A DNA stretch of 54,442 bases from Bacilli bacterium. GTDB lineage: Bacteria; Bacillota_I; Bacilli_A; RF39; UBA660. Position numbers and translations under genes: made by a program. The notes beneath the pieces were generated by a model. That model had not been told where the DNA came from, did no database searches, and worked only from the letters and a program-made list of their open reading frames with translations. The stretch is from positions 1 through 54,442 of the forward strand of contig JAEDES010000006.1 in assembly GCA_016293205.1 (NCBI GenBank). Reading direction: 5' to 3'. Below, in pieces: positions 32,137 through 41,795 of this stretch (position 1 is the first letter of the stretch; each line of letters begins with the position of its first letter).

Positions 32137-32158
32137 GAGACTTAGTCTCTTTTTTTAT
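32135..32158 (+). terminator. Terminator after uppS-cdsA-rseP
   Basis: AAGAGAC (32135-32141) pairs with GTCTCTT (32145-32151), TTA loop, T-run. Confidence 0.85.
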
Positions 32159-32234
32159 TTTCTTTAAATTTTTACTTTTTTCTTGAAAAAAATATAGTAT
32201 AATATTTATAAGAATAATATAAGGAGTTTTACTT

Positions 32235-32765
32235 ATGGGATATATATTTGGAATAGTTGGAGTAGTATTTTTTGGTTCTTTAATATGTATGTTTTTGTAT
32301 TATCTATTTAATAGTAAATCTGATTTAGATGATGCGAATGCTAATATGAAAGAAGATAGAAGATTTGGTAATTATGATTTAGATGATTATGATGACGATG
32401 ATAGAGTGGAAGTATTTGAAGATATTATTGGCCTTGCTGATGAATTAAGAAATATGGAATTCGAAAATACTGTTTCTGATATAAATAAATTTATTGCAAG
32501 AAGAAGTAGTCAAAATGAGAAGATTATAGAAGCTGCTAGTAATATAGAGGCAACTGCTGCTCAACCTGTTGAACAAGTTGTTCCTCAAGTACAAGTTCAA
32601 CCAGTACAACAAGTTGTAGCGCAACCACAAGTTGTTGTACAACCAAAGGTTGAAGTACCAGTACAACAACCAGTTATGGCACAACCTTCATTGAAACCTT
32701 TAACAACAGATGAATTATATGAAGAAATAAATGATGATTTTGATGATGGAATAGAAGAATTATAG
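32235..32765 (+). CDS. Membrane-anchored Gln/Pro/Val-rich protein
   Basis: Unknown 176-residue protein. One N-terminal helix (about 4-25) is followed by an acidic stretch (DLDDYDDDDRVEVFED), a short helical region and a low-complexity tail rich in VQPVQQV and QPQVVVQPK units. The end (DELYEEINDDFDDGIEEL) is acidic. The layout resembles a flexible membrane scaffold. RBS AAGGAG and a TATAAT at 32199-32204 suggest its own promoter. The stop codon forms the loop of its terminator. Confidence 0.55.
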   Translation: MGYIFGIVGVVFFGSLICMFLYYLFNSKSDLDDANANMKEDRRFGNYDLDDYDDDDRVEVFEDIIGLADELRNMEFENTVSDINKFIARRSSQNEKIIEAASNIEATAAQPVEQVVPQVQVQPVQQVVAQPQVVVQPKVEVPVQQPVMAQPSLKPLTTDELYEEINDDFDDGIEEL

Positions 32766-32784
32766 TAATTCTTCTTTTTTTTTA
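32753..32784 (+). terminator. Terminator overlapping a stop codon
   Basis: AGAAGAATTA (32753-32762) pairs with TAATTCTTCT (32766-32775). The three-base loop is the TAG stop of the upstream gene. A T-run follows. Confidence 0.88.
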
Positions 32785-32812
32785 GTATAATTTTATTGGA
32801 GGAGGCGATACT

Positions 32813-34981
32813 TTGATTATTGGAGTTTTAGTACAATTATCTAATAAAAATATTGATAAGGTTTTTGATTATTCAGTACCTAGTGAATTACAAGATATGA
32901 TTAAAATTGGAATCAGAGTAGAGGTTCCATTTGGTAAACAAGTACTTGAGGGATTTGTTTTAGAAATAAAAGATTCTAGTGATTTAGCTGTTAAAGATAT
33001 TATATCTGTTAAAGATGAAGAGGTTATTTTAAATGATGAATTATTAGAACTTGGTAAAAGAATACAAAGTGATACTTTAGCAACTTTAATTAGTTGTTAT
33101 CAAGTTATGTTACCTAAGGCATTAAAGGCTAAACAAGGTAATGTTATAAATAAGAAATTTGATACTTTTTATTACTTAGGTGATGTTAATATTAGTGATT
33201 TAAAACTAAATGATTCTCAACAAAGAATAGTTGATTTAGTTTTAGAAAAAGGTAAAGTATTAAGAAAAGAAATTGTTGATATTTCTTTAAGTAGTGTTAA
33301 TACTTTAGAGAAAAAAGGAATCTTAGTAAGTGAGAAAACTGAACATTATAGATTAAGTTATAGTGATGAAAAAGTAGAGAAGTTTCCTTTAACTAGTGAT
33401 CAAGAGAATGTTGTTAATGAAGTTATTCTTGATAAACATGATGTTTATTTATTACATGGTGTTACTGGTTCTGGTAAGACTGAAGTATATATGGAATTAA
33501 TTGAAAAAGTAATTGATGAGGGTAAAACAAGTATTGTATTAGTTCCAGAAATTAGTTTAACTCCACAAATGGTAAAAAGATTTCAAAATAGATTTGGTGA
33601 TAAGATTGCAGCACTTCATTCAGCTTTAAATGATGGAGAAAAGTATGATGAATGGAGAAGAATTGTTAGAAGAGAAGCTTCAATTGTTATTGGGGCAAGA
33701 AGTGCAATATTTGCACCGCTTGAAAATATTGGTTTAATTATTATTGATGAAGAGCATAGTGATTCTTATAAACAAACTGATACTAATCCAAGATATAGTG
33801 CAAAAGATATTGCAATCATTAGGGGAGAACATTATAACTGTCCTGTTATTATGGGAAGTGCAACGCCATCACTTGAAGTTATGGCTCGTGCACAAAAGGG
33901 AGTTTATAAATATTTAAGTTTACCTAATAGAGTTAATGGTAAAAGCTTACCTAGTGTTGAGATTATAGATATGAATCAAAGTATGGGTAGAATGAGAGGG
34001 CACTTCTCTGAAACATTGATTAAATCTATTGAGGAGATACTTGAAAAGGATGAACAAATTATATTATTTTTAAATAGACGTGGTTATTCTTCTTTTGTTA
34101 CTTGTAAGAATTGTGGTCATACATTTAAATGTCCTCATTGTGATATTACTTTAACTTATCATAAGTCTAGTAATACGATGAGATGTCATTATTGTGGATA
34201 TGGTACAAAGGTATATGAAGTGTGTCCTGAATGTAATGAAAAGTCTTTAAATAATTTAGGAGTCGGTACTCAAAAAGTAGAAGAAGAACTTAATAATTTA
34301 TTTCCTAATGCTAGAGTACTTAGAATGGATTTTGATACTACTAGTCGTAAGGGTATGCATGAAGAGATGATTAATAGTTTTAAGAATCATGAATATGATA
34401 TTTTGCTTGGTACTCAAATTGTTACTAAAGGATTAGATTTTTCTAATGTTACATTAGTAGGGGTTATTAATGCTGATACGTCTTTAAATATTCCTGATTT
34501 TAGAAGTAGTGAGAATACATTCTCTTTACTTAGTCAAGTTGCTGGTAGAAGCGGTAGAAGCAGTAAGACAGGTAAAGTGGTTATTCAAACTTATAATCCT
34601 GATCATTATGCGATTAGTTTTGCAAAGAATCATGATTACTTAGGTTTTTATAATAAAGAAATGGAAATTAGAAGAATATTAAAATATCCACCATTTTATT
34701 ATCTTTGTTTTATTAGAATTAGTGGAAAAGATCCTAATTATATATTTGGAGAAGCTAATAAGATTAAGAGAAGTTTGGATAGAAATTTACTTCATACTAG
34801 TATTTTAGGACCATCTACTTGTAGTGTTTTTAAAGTAAATAATGTTTATAGATATGGAATTATTTTAAAATATAAAAAAGAAGATAATTTAAAAGTTATT
34901 TTAGAAAAGATACTTGATCATTATAAAAGTAATAGTAATATCAAGATTGATATTGATTTTAATCCTAGTCAAATAGGATAA
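32813..34981 (+). CDS. priA: Primosomal protein N' (PriA helicase)
   Basis: Replication-restart 3'-5' helicase. The N-terminal DNA-binding domain (1-100) is followed by Walker A GVTGSGKTEVYM (near 217), Walker B IIDEEH (near 312), and the zinc-binding insert with eight cysteines (CKNCG, CPHC, CHYC, CPEC; 436-475), then helicase lobe 2 (TQIVTKGLDF, QVAGRSGRS). At 722 residues it is slightly short of the Bacillus protein (about 805). TTG 32813 follows GGAGGCG. It opens a long run of genes ending at rpe. Confidence 0.97.
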   Translation: MIIGVLVQLSNKNIDKVFDYSVPSELQDMIKIGIRVEVPFGKQVLEGFVLEIKDSSDLAVKDIISVKDEEVILNDELLELGKRIQSDTLATLISCYQVMLPKALKAKQGNVINKKFDTFYYLGDVNISDLKLNDSQQRIVDLVLEKGKVLRKEIVDISLSSVNTLEKKGILVSEKTEHYRLSYSDEKVEKFPLTSDQENVVNEVILDKHDVYLLHGVTGSGKTEVYMELIEKVIDEGKTSIVLVPEISLTPQMVKRFQNRFGDKIAALHSALNDGEKYDEWRRIVRREASIVIGARSAIFAPLENIGLIIIDEEHSDSYKQTDTNPRYSAKDIAIIRGEHYNCPVIMGSATPSLEVMARAQKGVYKYLSLPNRVNGKSLPSVEIIDMNQSMGRMRGHFSETLIKSIEEILEKDEQIILFLNRRGYSSFVTCKNCGHTFKCPHCDITLTYHKSSNTMRCHYCGYGTKVYEVCPECNEKSLNNLGVGTQKVEEELNNLFPNARVLRMDFDTTSRKGMHEEMINSFKNHEYDILLGTQIVTKGLDFSNVTLVGVINADTSLNIPDFRSSENTFSLLSQVAGRSGRSSKTGKVVIQTYNPDHYAISFAKNHDYLGFYNKEMEIRRILKYPPFYYLCFIRISGKDPNYIFGEANKIKRSLDRNLLHTSILGPSTCSVFKVNNVYRYGIILKYKKEDNLKVILEKILDHYKSNSNIKIDIDFNPSQIG

Positions 34982-35020
34982 AATATGTTATTCTTATTAT
35001 TAGAATAGAGGTGTATAACC

Positions 35021-35305
35021 ATGAAATATTTTGATGATAATAATATTTATGAATCAGAAGATGATGAAGATATTGAAGTATTAGATGATGATGAAGACGA
35101 TGGTTATATTTTTCAACTTGATAAAGCTTTAGATATTAATAAAAAACATGAACAAGAATTTAATGAAATTATTGAGAATAGTACTTCTAAGTTAGATCAT
35201 TATTGGGATATTAATGATCCTTTTGTAAGATTAATACTTGGTATTTTATTTGGTATAGGTGCGATTGGATCTATTTATTATATAATTATGTGGATTTTGG
35301 GGTAG
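35021..35305 (+). CDS. Small acidic single-pass membrane protein
   Basis: Unrecognised 94-residue protein. Residues 4-28 are almost all Asp/Glu (DEDIEVLDDDEDDG), and one membrane helix lies at the C-terminus (about 70-92). It occupies the place between priA and fmt where Bacillus has def. RBS AGAGGTG. Role unknown. Confidence 0.55.
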   Translation: MKYFDDNNIYESEDDEDIEVLDDDEDDGYIFQLDKALDINKKHEQEFNEIIENSTSKLDHYWDINDPFVRLILGILFGIGAIGSIYYIIMWILG

Positions 35306-35337
35306 GTTTTAGACCAAGATGATTGGTGGTGATTGGT

Positions 35338-36501
35338 ATGTTAGATGATTTATTAATAAGAAAAGATGTTCAAAAGATGTTTAATGATATATGCAATAGT
35401 GAATGTTATTTTAATAAGAAAATGAATAAGTCTATTGAGTATCAATCATATACTGATATTGAACAAATAGTTTTCTTGTTTTATGATGCATTATTTAAAT
35501 TTAAATTAATTATTGGAAATACAGAGTATTTTCCAGAATATTTAGAACAAATAGATAAATTAATTAGAAAGATTGATAATTTTAAAGATATAAGTTCTGG
35601 TATTAGTAGAATTATTAGTAGAATTTGTTGCGATATGTTAGGGGAAAAAGATATTAATAATAGTTTTACTAAAGAGAAAGTATTAGGTTATATTTATAAT
35701 GTTTATATTAAGAATGGTTATTATATACATGGTTATTCTTCTGCATATACGGGTGTAATTAAAGAAGAAGGTTTTGTTACTGAAATATATAATAATTTGT
35801 ATCCTAATTTTATTAAGATGCAAAAGATATTAGATAAATATAATTGTGGATGTATTTTAGATAAAGATTTTTCTAGTAGAGAGATTAGTCTTACTAGTAA
35901 TTTTGTTAAGGGATGTTATTATTCAATTAATTCTCCTATGTATTTTTATAAATTATTATGTAAGAATGGTTATGCTACTAGTAAGAAAGAAATTGAATGT
36001 TATTTTAAGAATGATTATAAGGGATGCTTTAATAATTTAACTAAACTTTGTAATAAACTTAAATTTAATGATAAAGAGAAGAGTTTATTTATTGAGACAT
36101 TTAATAGTGAATGGAAATTACTTAAGAAAGAAAAAAGTAAGATTAGTTTAATGTTAATACCTAGAAAATTAGTTACTAATGAAGAAATTAATTATATGGA
36201 TTTAGTTAGTGATGATATAGCATTAGGTGTTGCGGTTGATAGATTATTAAATAGTGGGGAAGATGTTAATTATTTAGGATGTTTTGATCCTAGAAGTATT
36301 ACATTTATTGAATTAGATTTTTATAAAGTTCTTAAGAATAATGGGGTTGGAGATAGTATTTGTGATAAGACTGCAGAGATAGAATTTGATGAGTATGCTT
36401 TTTCTAATGATTATGGAAAAGTTTCGGCTTTGTTGTTATTGGGTTCATTAGCTGTGTCACTTGGTGTTATAATAACGTTAATTAATCTTTGGAGGGTTTA
36501 G
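35338..36501 (+). CDS. Uncharacterised protein with C-terminal membrane helix
   Basis: I do not recognise this 387-residue protein. The body is Lys/Asn/Tyr-rich with scattered cysteines and helical segments. Residues about 365-384 (SALLLLGSLAVSLGVIITLI) form a single membrane anchor. It lies between priA and fmt, 1 nt before fmt, so it is co-transcribed. ATG 35338 is chosen over TTG 35323 because GGTGGTG lies just before it. Confidence 0.55.
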   Translation: MLDDLLIRKDVQKMFNDICNSECYFNKKMNKSIEYQSYTDIEQIVFLFYDALFKFKLIIGNTEYFPEYLEQIDKLIRKIDNFKDISSGISRIISRICCDMLGEKDINNSFTKEKVLGYIYNVYIKNGYYIHGYSSAYTGVIKEEGFVTEIYNNLYPNFIKMQKILDKYNCGCILDKDFSSREISLTSNFVKGCYYSINSPMYFYKLLCKNGYATSKKEIECYFKNDYKGCFNNLTKLCNKLKFNDKEKSLFIETFNSEWKLLKKEKSKISLMLIPRKLVTNEEINYMDLVSDDIALGVAVDRLLNSGEDVNYLGCFDPRSITFIELDFYKVLKNNGVGDSICDKTAEIEFDEYAFSNDYGKVSALLLLGSLAVSLGVIITLINLWRV

Positions 36502-36502
36502 A

Positions 36503-37441
36503 ATGAATAATATAAAAGTAGTATTTATGGGTACTCCTGATTTTGCAGTACCTATATTAGAAGGTTTAATAGAAAATTATGATGTTATAGGAGTTGTTAG
36601 TCAACCTGATAAAAGAGTTGGTAGAAAACAAGAATTAGTTAATACTCCTATAAAAGAAGTTGCTTTAAAACATAATATTAAAGTATTTCAACCAGTTAAA
36701 ATAAGAGAAGAATATGAAGAGATTATTAATCTTGGAGCGGATATTATAGTTACATGTGCTTATGGACAAATTATACCTAAAGCAATACTTGATGCACCTA
36801 GACTTGGATGTATTAATGTACATGGTTCACTTCTTCCTAAATTAAGAGGAGGAGCTCCTATACATTGGGCTATTATTAATGGAGAAAAGAAGACTGGTAT
36901 GACTATTATGTATATGGATGTTAAGATGGATAGTGGAGACATTATTAGTAGTCGTGAAACTGAAATTACTGATAGTGATAACTTAGAAAGTTTATATGAT
37001 AGAATGAGTCTTATTGGTAGAGATTTATTACTTGATACATTACCAAGTATTATTGAAGGTACTAATGAAAGAATTAAACAAGATGAGAATGAAGTTACTT
37101 TTGGATTTAATATTAAAAGAGAAGAAGAACATATAGATTTTAATAAGACAAGTAGAGAAGTGTTTAATTTAATTAGAGGACTTAGTCCTGTTCCTGGAGC
37201 AAATGCTATTTTAGATTCAGAAGAAATGAAAATTTATGCATCTAGAATAGGGGATAAAATTAATAATGGAAATACTTGTGGGGAAGTATGTTCAATTTAT
37301 AAAGATGGTATTGGTATTTGGTGTAGTGATAGAGAAATTATTATTACTGATATTAAACCATTTGGTAAAAAGAGAATGCTTGTAAATAGTTATTTAAATG
37401 GTATTGATAAGAATAAATTAATTGGAAAGGTATTTGAATAA
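36503..37441 (+). CDS. fmt: Methionyl-tRNA formyltransferase
   Basis: Formylates initiator Met-tRNA with 10-formyl-THF. A 312-residue protein with VVFMGTPDFAVPILEGL at the start, the folate-site INVHGSLLPKLRGGAPIHWA block and MDVKMDSGDII, then the C-terminal OB domain. Normal length. ATG 36503 follows GGAGGG. The def gene, its usual neighbour, is not beside it here. Its TAA overlaps the next gene's ATG. Confidence 0.97.
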   Translation: MNNIKVVFMGTPDFAVPILEGLIENYDVIGVVSQPDKRVGRKQELVNTPIKEVALKHNIKVFQPVKIREEYEEIINLGADIIVTCAYGQIIPKAILDAPRLGCINVHGSLLPKLRGGAPIHWAIINGEKKTGMTIMYMDVKMDSGDIISSRETEITDSDNLESLYDRMSLIGRDLLLDTLPSIIEGTNERIKQDENEVTFGFNIKREEEHIDFNKTSREVFNLIRGLSPVPGANAILDSEEMKIYASRIGDKINNGNTCGEVCSIYKDGIGIWCSDREIIITDIKPFGKKRMLVNSYLNGIDKNKLIGKVFE

Positions 37442-38163
37442 TGAAAGATAATAAAGAAGAAAATTTATTTAATAAATTAAAAAGTACTCCTAGAGGACAA
37501 GCTTTATTATTCTTTGGAGGATATTTCTTTTTCTTTTTATTTATTATGCTTATTGTAAGAATTATGGGAAGCGGTTCTACAGTAGGAAAAACATATGATG
37601 AAGCTAAAGGATATGGTTTTTCTGTTGTAAATATTACTGAAGATAATTATTCATTTAATCATAGTGTATTATTAGATGGAGTTAATAATAATTATAAAGG
37701 CAGTAGAAAAAATGGAGAAGAAAGATTTGTTTTATCTAATAATTTAGGTACTTATGATTATTATGGTAGGGGAATTGATTACTTTAATAATAAGAGTGGC
37801 TTATGGATAAAGAGTGATAATCCTTATTTATTTAGTGAATTCTTTAATATTGAGAATGTTACTGAATTAGTTGATAAAGCTAAGTTAGATTATAAGACTG
37901 ATTATGAAAGTGGTAAAAAGATTTATAATTTTTTAATTACAAGTACAACTATTCATAATTATTTTGATGGAAATGATATGGATATTGCTGATGATCTAAA
38001 TGAAATAGTTATTCATGTTGATGAGAATAATTTTGTTGAGAAATTTGAATTTAAATTAAATAATTATTGTAAAGCAATTAATGCTTGTGTAGATGAATTA
38101 AAAATTACATTAGAATATGATGAATATGGGGAGATTAAAGAAATTACTAGTCCTTTAGACTAG
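37441..38163 (+). CDS. Uncharacterised membrane-anchored protein
   Basis: Unknown 240-residue protein with one membrane helix (about 20-42, LLFFGGYFFFFLFIMLIV) and an extracytoplasmic Asn/Tyr-rich domain. It shows a lipoprotein-free layout resembling periplasmic-type beta domains, but no family is clear. It sits between fmt and rlmN, where Bacillus has rsmB, and overlaps fmt by one base. A terminator-like hairpin follows at 38145. Confidence 0.5.
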   Translation: MKDNKEENLFNKLKSTPRGQALLFFGGYFFFFLFIMLIVRIMGSGSTVGKTYDEAKGYGFSVVNITEDNYSFNHSVLLDGVNNNYKGSRKNGEERFVLSNNLGTYDYYGRGIDYFNNKSGLWIKSDNPYLFSEFFNIENVTELVDKAKLDYKTDYESGKKIYNFLITSTTIHNYFDGNDMDIADDLNEIVIHVDENNFVEKFEFKLNNYCKAINACVDELKITLEYDEYGEIKEITSPLD

Positions 38164-38174
38164 TAGTTTTTTTC
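38145..38174 (+). terminator. Terminator after the fmt unit
   Basis: TACTAGTC (38145-38152) pairs with GACTAGTA (38158-38165), then AG and T-run. The stop TAG lies within the 3' arm. Confidence 0.7.
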
Positions 38175-38230
38175 TTTTACTTTTTATTGTTTTTTAGATA
38201 TAATAATGGTAGTTATTGGAAGTGGTATTA

Positions 38231-39253
38231 ATGAAAAATATATATGGATTTACATTAGAAGAATTAGAAAATTATTTTGTAGAGATTGGATCTAAGAAGT
38301 TTCATGGTAAACAGTTGTTTTCTTGGTTATATGAAAAGAGAATTGAAAGTTTAGATTCAGTTACTGATATTAAAAAAGAAGTGCTTGAAATACTTAGAAA
38401 TAATCTTAGTTTAGATAGATTAAAAATAGTTGATGTTCAAAAAGATGTTGATGTTAATAAGTATTTATTTGAACTTAGTGATGGAGAACATATTGAAGCA
38501 GTTCTTATGAGACATGATTATGGAAATAGTATTTGTGTATCTAGTCAAGTTGGATGTAACATGGGATGCAAGTTTTGTGAATCTGGACGTAGAAAAAAGG
38601 TTAGAAACTTAGAAACATATGAGATGGTTCTTCAAATATTAATGATTGAAAAAGAATTAGGAGAAAGAATTAGTCATGTTGTTGTAATGGGTATTGGTGA
38701 GCCGTTTGATAACTATGATAACTTAGTTAAATTCTTTAAGATAATTAATGATCCTAAGGGTCTTGCGATAGGTGCTAGACATATTACAGTGTCAACTTGT
38801 GGTATTGTTCCTAAAATATTAGAATTTAGTGAATTAGACTTACAAATTAATCTTGCAATTAGTTTACATGCTCCAAATAATGAGATACGTAATAAGATAA
38901 TGCCTATTAATAAAGCGTATCCTTTAGAAGTATTAATTCCAGCGTTAAAAACATATTTAGATAGAACTAATAGAAGGGTTACATTTGAATATATTTTATT
39001 AAGTGGGATTAATGATAGAGAAGAAGATGCATTAGAATTAGCAAAACTTGCTAAAGGAATTAACTGTTATATTAATTTAATACCTTATAATGAGACAAAT
39101 AATATTGATTTTAAAAGAAGTAGTACTATTCAAATTATGAAGTTTTATGATATACTTAAAAAGAATAATGTAAATGTAACAATACGACGTGAGTTTGGGA
39201 GCAAGATTAGTGCTGCTTGTGGACAACTTAGAAGTAAGAAGGAGGAAGTATGA
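38231..39253 (+). CDS. rlmN: 23S rRNA (adenine2503-C2) methyltransferase RlmN
   Basis: Radical-SAM methylase that adds a methyl group to C2 of A2503 of 23S rRNA (and A37 of some tRNAs). The CxxxCxxC is CNMGCKFC; the family's two catalytic cysteines appear as STCGIV and the C-terminal SAACGQL. A 340-residue protein. The residue after the SAM motif is Glu (CESG) where most relatives have Ala or Ser. The start is ATG 38231 (RBS GGAAGTGG) rather than TTG 38216. It begins the rlmN-prpC-prkC-rsgA-rpe run. Confidence 0.94.
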   Translation: MKNIYGFTLEELENYFVEIGSKKFHGKQLFSWLYEKRIESLDSVTDIKKEVLEILRNNLSLDRLKIVDVQKDVDVNKYLFELSDGEHIEAVLMRHDYGNSICVSSQVGCNMGCKFCESGRRKKVRNLETYEMVLQILMIEKELGERISHVVVMGIGEPFDNYDNLVKFFKIINDPKGLAIGARHITVSTCGIVPKILEFSELDLQINLAISLHAPNNEIRNKIMPINKAYPLEVLIPALKTYLDRTNRRVTFEYILLSGINDREEDALELAKLAKGINCYINLIPYNETNNIDFKRSSTIQIMKFYDILKKNNVNVTIRREFGSKISAACGQLRSKKEEV

Positions 39254-39996
39254 AATCATTTTATTTAACAGATGCTGGAAAAGTTAGAGATCATAATGAA
39301 GACAGCGTTATTATCGTTAAAAATAATGAAGGTAGTTACTTAATGGCTATTGCTGATGGAATGGGTGGACATTCTGCTGGTGAAGTAGCTAGTTCAATTG
39401 CTATTGGATATTTAGGTAAACATTTTAAAGAAACATTCATTAATATGAGTAAAGTTGATGCTGTTAAATGGATTAGAGATGCTGTTGATGAAATTAATAC
39501 TTTGATTTTTCAACATGAAAAGACTCATCCTGAAAGTAAAGGAATGGGTACTACATTAGTAATGGCTGTTTTAACTAATAATTATTTATTATTTGGTAAT
39601 GTTGGTGATTCTAGTGGGTTTGTAATTAAAGATAAGAAACTTCATAAGGTTACATATGATCATACTTTAGTAAATTTATTAGTTAGTGCAGGAGAACTTA
39701 CTAAAGAAGAAGCTAGTAATCATCCAAAGAAAAATGTATTAATGAAAGCACTAGGAGCAGCTACAGAAGTAGATGTAGATGTATTTGATTGTGATATGGA
39801 TATTAGTGAGATTTTATTATCAAGTGATGGTCTTACTAATATGTTAGATAAAACTCAAATAGAAAAAGTACTTCTTGGAGAAGGAACTTGTGATGAGAAA
39901 GTAGTTAAATTAATAAGAAAGGCTAATAATAGGGGTGGAACAGATAATATTTCGGTTGCTTATTTGATTCGTGGTAAAGAAGGTGACGATAAGTGA
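39250..39996 (+). CDS. prpC: PP2C-family protein phosphatase PrpC
   Basis: Metal-dependent Ser/Thr phosphatase that counteracts PrkC. A 248-residue protein with the metal-site motifs RDHNEDS (start), IADGMGGH, SDGLTNML and RGGTDNISV. It overlaps rlmN by 4 nt and prkC by 4 nt, so the kinase and phosphatase are translationally linked as in Bacillus. Confidence 0.96.
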   Translation: MKSFYLTDAGKVRDHNEDSVIIVKNNEGSYLMAIADGMGGHSAGEVASSIAIGYLGKHFKETFINMSKVDAVKWIRDAVDEINTLIFQHEKTHPESKGMGTTLVMAVLTNNYLLFGNVGDSSGFVIKDKKLHKVTYDHTLVNLLVSAGELTKEEASNHPKKNVLMKALGAATEVDVDVFDCDMDISEILLSSDGLTNMLDKTQIEKVLLGEGTCDEKVVKLIRKANNRGGTDNISVAYLIRGKEGDDK

Positions 39997-41780
39997 TTAC
40001 AAAGGGGCAAAAAATAAATGATCGTTATGAAATTATACGATCAATTGGCGAAGGTGGAATGGCTAATGTTTACCTTGGATATGACACAATCTTAGATCGA
40101 AATGTTGCAATTAAGGTTTTAAGAGGAGACTTAGCTGGAGATGAAAAGTTTGTTAGACGTTTTCAAAGAGAAGCGTTATCAGCTTCATCACTAGCGCATC
40201 CAAGTATCGTAGAAATGTATGATGTAGGTGTAGATGATGGTTTATACTTCATTGTAATGGAATACGTTGATGGTAAAACACTTAAGCAATTAATTAAGAA
40301 ACGTGGTAACTTAACACTATCAGAAGCTATTGATATTATGTTACAGCTTACTGATGGTATGAGTCACGCTCATGATTCTTATATTATTCATAGAGATTTA
40401 AAACCACAAAATATCATGATTAAAGATGATGGACAAATTAAAATTACAGATTTTGGTATTGCAATGGCTTTAAATTCAACACAATTAACACAAACTAATT
40501 CAGTAATGGGTTCAGTTCATTATTTACCACCAGAACAAGCTAGTGGTAAAGGTTCAACTATTAAAAGTGATATTTATTCAATGGGTATTATCTTCTATGA
40601 ACTTTTGACTGGTAGTTTACCATTTAGAGGAGATAATGCTGTAGAGATTGCTTTAAAACATATGAGAGATCCTCTTCCAAGTTTAAGACAAGAAAATAGT
40701 AATATTCCTCAAAGTATTGAAAATATTATTTTAAAAGCAACTGCTAAGAATCCAAAGAATAGATATGAAGATGCTAGAAGTATGCATGATGATTTACTTA
40801 CAGCATTAAATGAAGATAGAATGAATGAGGAAGTTTATAAATATAAATATCCTGAACATGAAAATGAAGGTAAAAATAAAAAAGAAGAAAAGAAAGAATC
40901 TACTGAAGAAGTAGATGTTGATGAAGAAAAATTCTTATCTGAAGAAACTGATAATTCAATTGCTACTAAGATTGAAGACGAAGATAATAAAAAGAATATT
41001 ACTTTAATAGTAATTTTATCTAGTATTTTAGCAATACTTGTTATTGCTCTTGTAGTAGTATTATTTGTATTACCAGAGTCTACTCAAAATGAAGCAGTTA
41101 TTGTACCTGATTGTGAAAATCTAAAAGTAAGTTCTTGCGAGAAGAAACTTCAAAAACTTGGATTTGTTGTAGAAACAGATATTGAGTTAATTGAAAGTTC
41201 TGTTATTGAAAAGAATTTAGTTGTTAAGACTAAACCAGAAGCTGGTAGAAGTGTTAAAGCTGGTACTAAGATTGTTATTTATAAATCTATTGGTGAAGAG
41301 GTTTATGAAATAGAAGATTATACTGGTAAGAATTATATTGAAATTCAAACTATACTTGAGACTAAGTATGGATTAAAAGTTACAGTTGAGAAGAAAGTTC
41401 CTGCTGATTTAAAAGAAAAAGAATATGATGAACAAGAAATCATTGGTCAATCTTTAGCAGCTGGATCTGAAGTTAAAAAAGGAGATTCTATTACTTTATA
41501 TATTCCAGATATTGAGGAAGAATATCCTGATATGGAAGCAGAAAATTGGAATTTAGATGATGTTAAAGCTTTCTGTGATAAGTATGATATTAAACTTACT
41601 ACTACAGAAGTTGAAACTACTAAGAAAGATCCTGGTAAAGTATTAACTCAATCTCGTGCACCAGGTAGTCCAATTGTAAAAGGTTCAACTTTAAGAGTAG
41701 AGATTGCTAAAGCACCTACTGAAAAACCAAAAGAAGAACCTAAAGATGATGAAAAACCAAGTACTGAAAGTACTGAATAA
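39993..41780 (+). CDS. prkC: PASTA-domain serine/threonine kinase PrkC
   Basis: Membrane kinase that senses peptidoglycan fragments and, in Bacillus, triggers spore germination. The kinase domain (about 8-270) has the GEGGMANVYLG P-loop, VAIKVL lysine, HRDLKPQN catalytic loop and DFGIA. A highly charged juxtamembrane segment (290-330) and one membrane helix (about 335-357) lead to three PASTA repeats (about 363-430, 430-500, 505-565). The end is a Pro/Lys/Glu-rich tail. GTG 39993 lies inside prpC. 595 residues, family-typical. Confidence 0.96.
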   Translation: MITKGQKINDRYEIIRSIGEGGMANVYLGYDTILDRNVAIKVLRGDLAGDEKFVRRFQREALSASSLAHPSIVEMYDVGVDDGLYFIVMEYVDGKTLKQLIKKRGNLTLSEAIDIMLQLTDGMSHAHDSYIIHRDLKPQNIMIKDDGQIKITDFGIAMALNSTQLTQTNSVMGSVHYLPPEQASGKGSTIKSDIYSMGIIFYELLTGSLPFRGDNAVEIALKHMRDPLPSLRQENSNIPQSIENIILKATAKNPKNRYEDARSMHDDLLTALNEDRMNEEVYKYKYPEHENEGKNKKEEKKESTEEVDVDEEKFLSEETDNSIATKIEDEDNKKNITLIVILSSILAILVIALVVVLFVLPESTQNEAVIVPDCENLKVSSCEKKLQKLGFVVETDIELIESSVIEKNLVVKTKPEAGRSVKAGTKIVIYKSIGEEVYEIEDYTGKNYIEIQTILETKYGLKVTVEKKVPADLKEKEYDEQEIIGQSLAAGSEVKKGDSITLYIPDIEEEYPDMEAENWNLDDVKAFCDKYDIKLTTTEVETTKKDPGKVLTQSRAPGSPIVKGSTLRVEIAKAPTEKPKEEPKDDEKPSTESTE

Positions 41781-41795
41781 TTTTTAGGGGGATAT

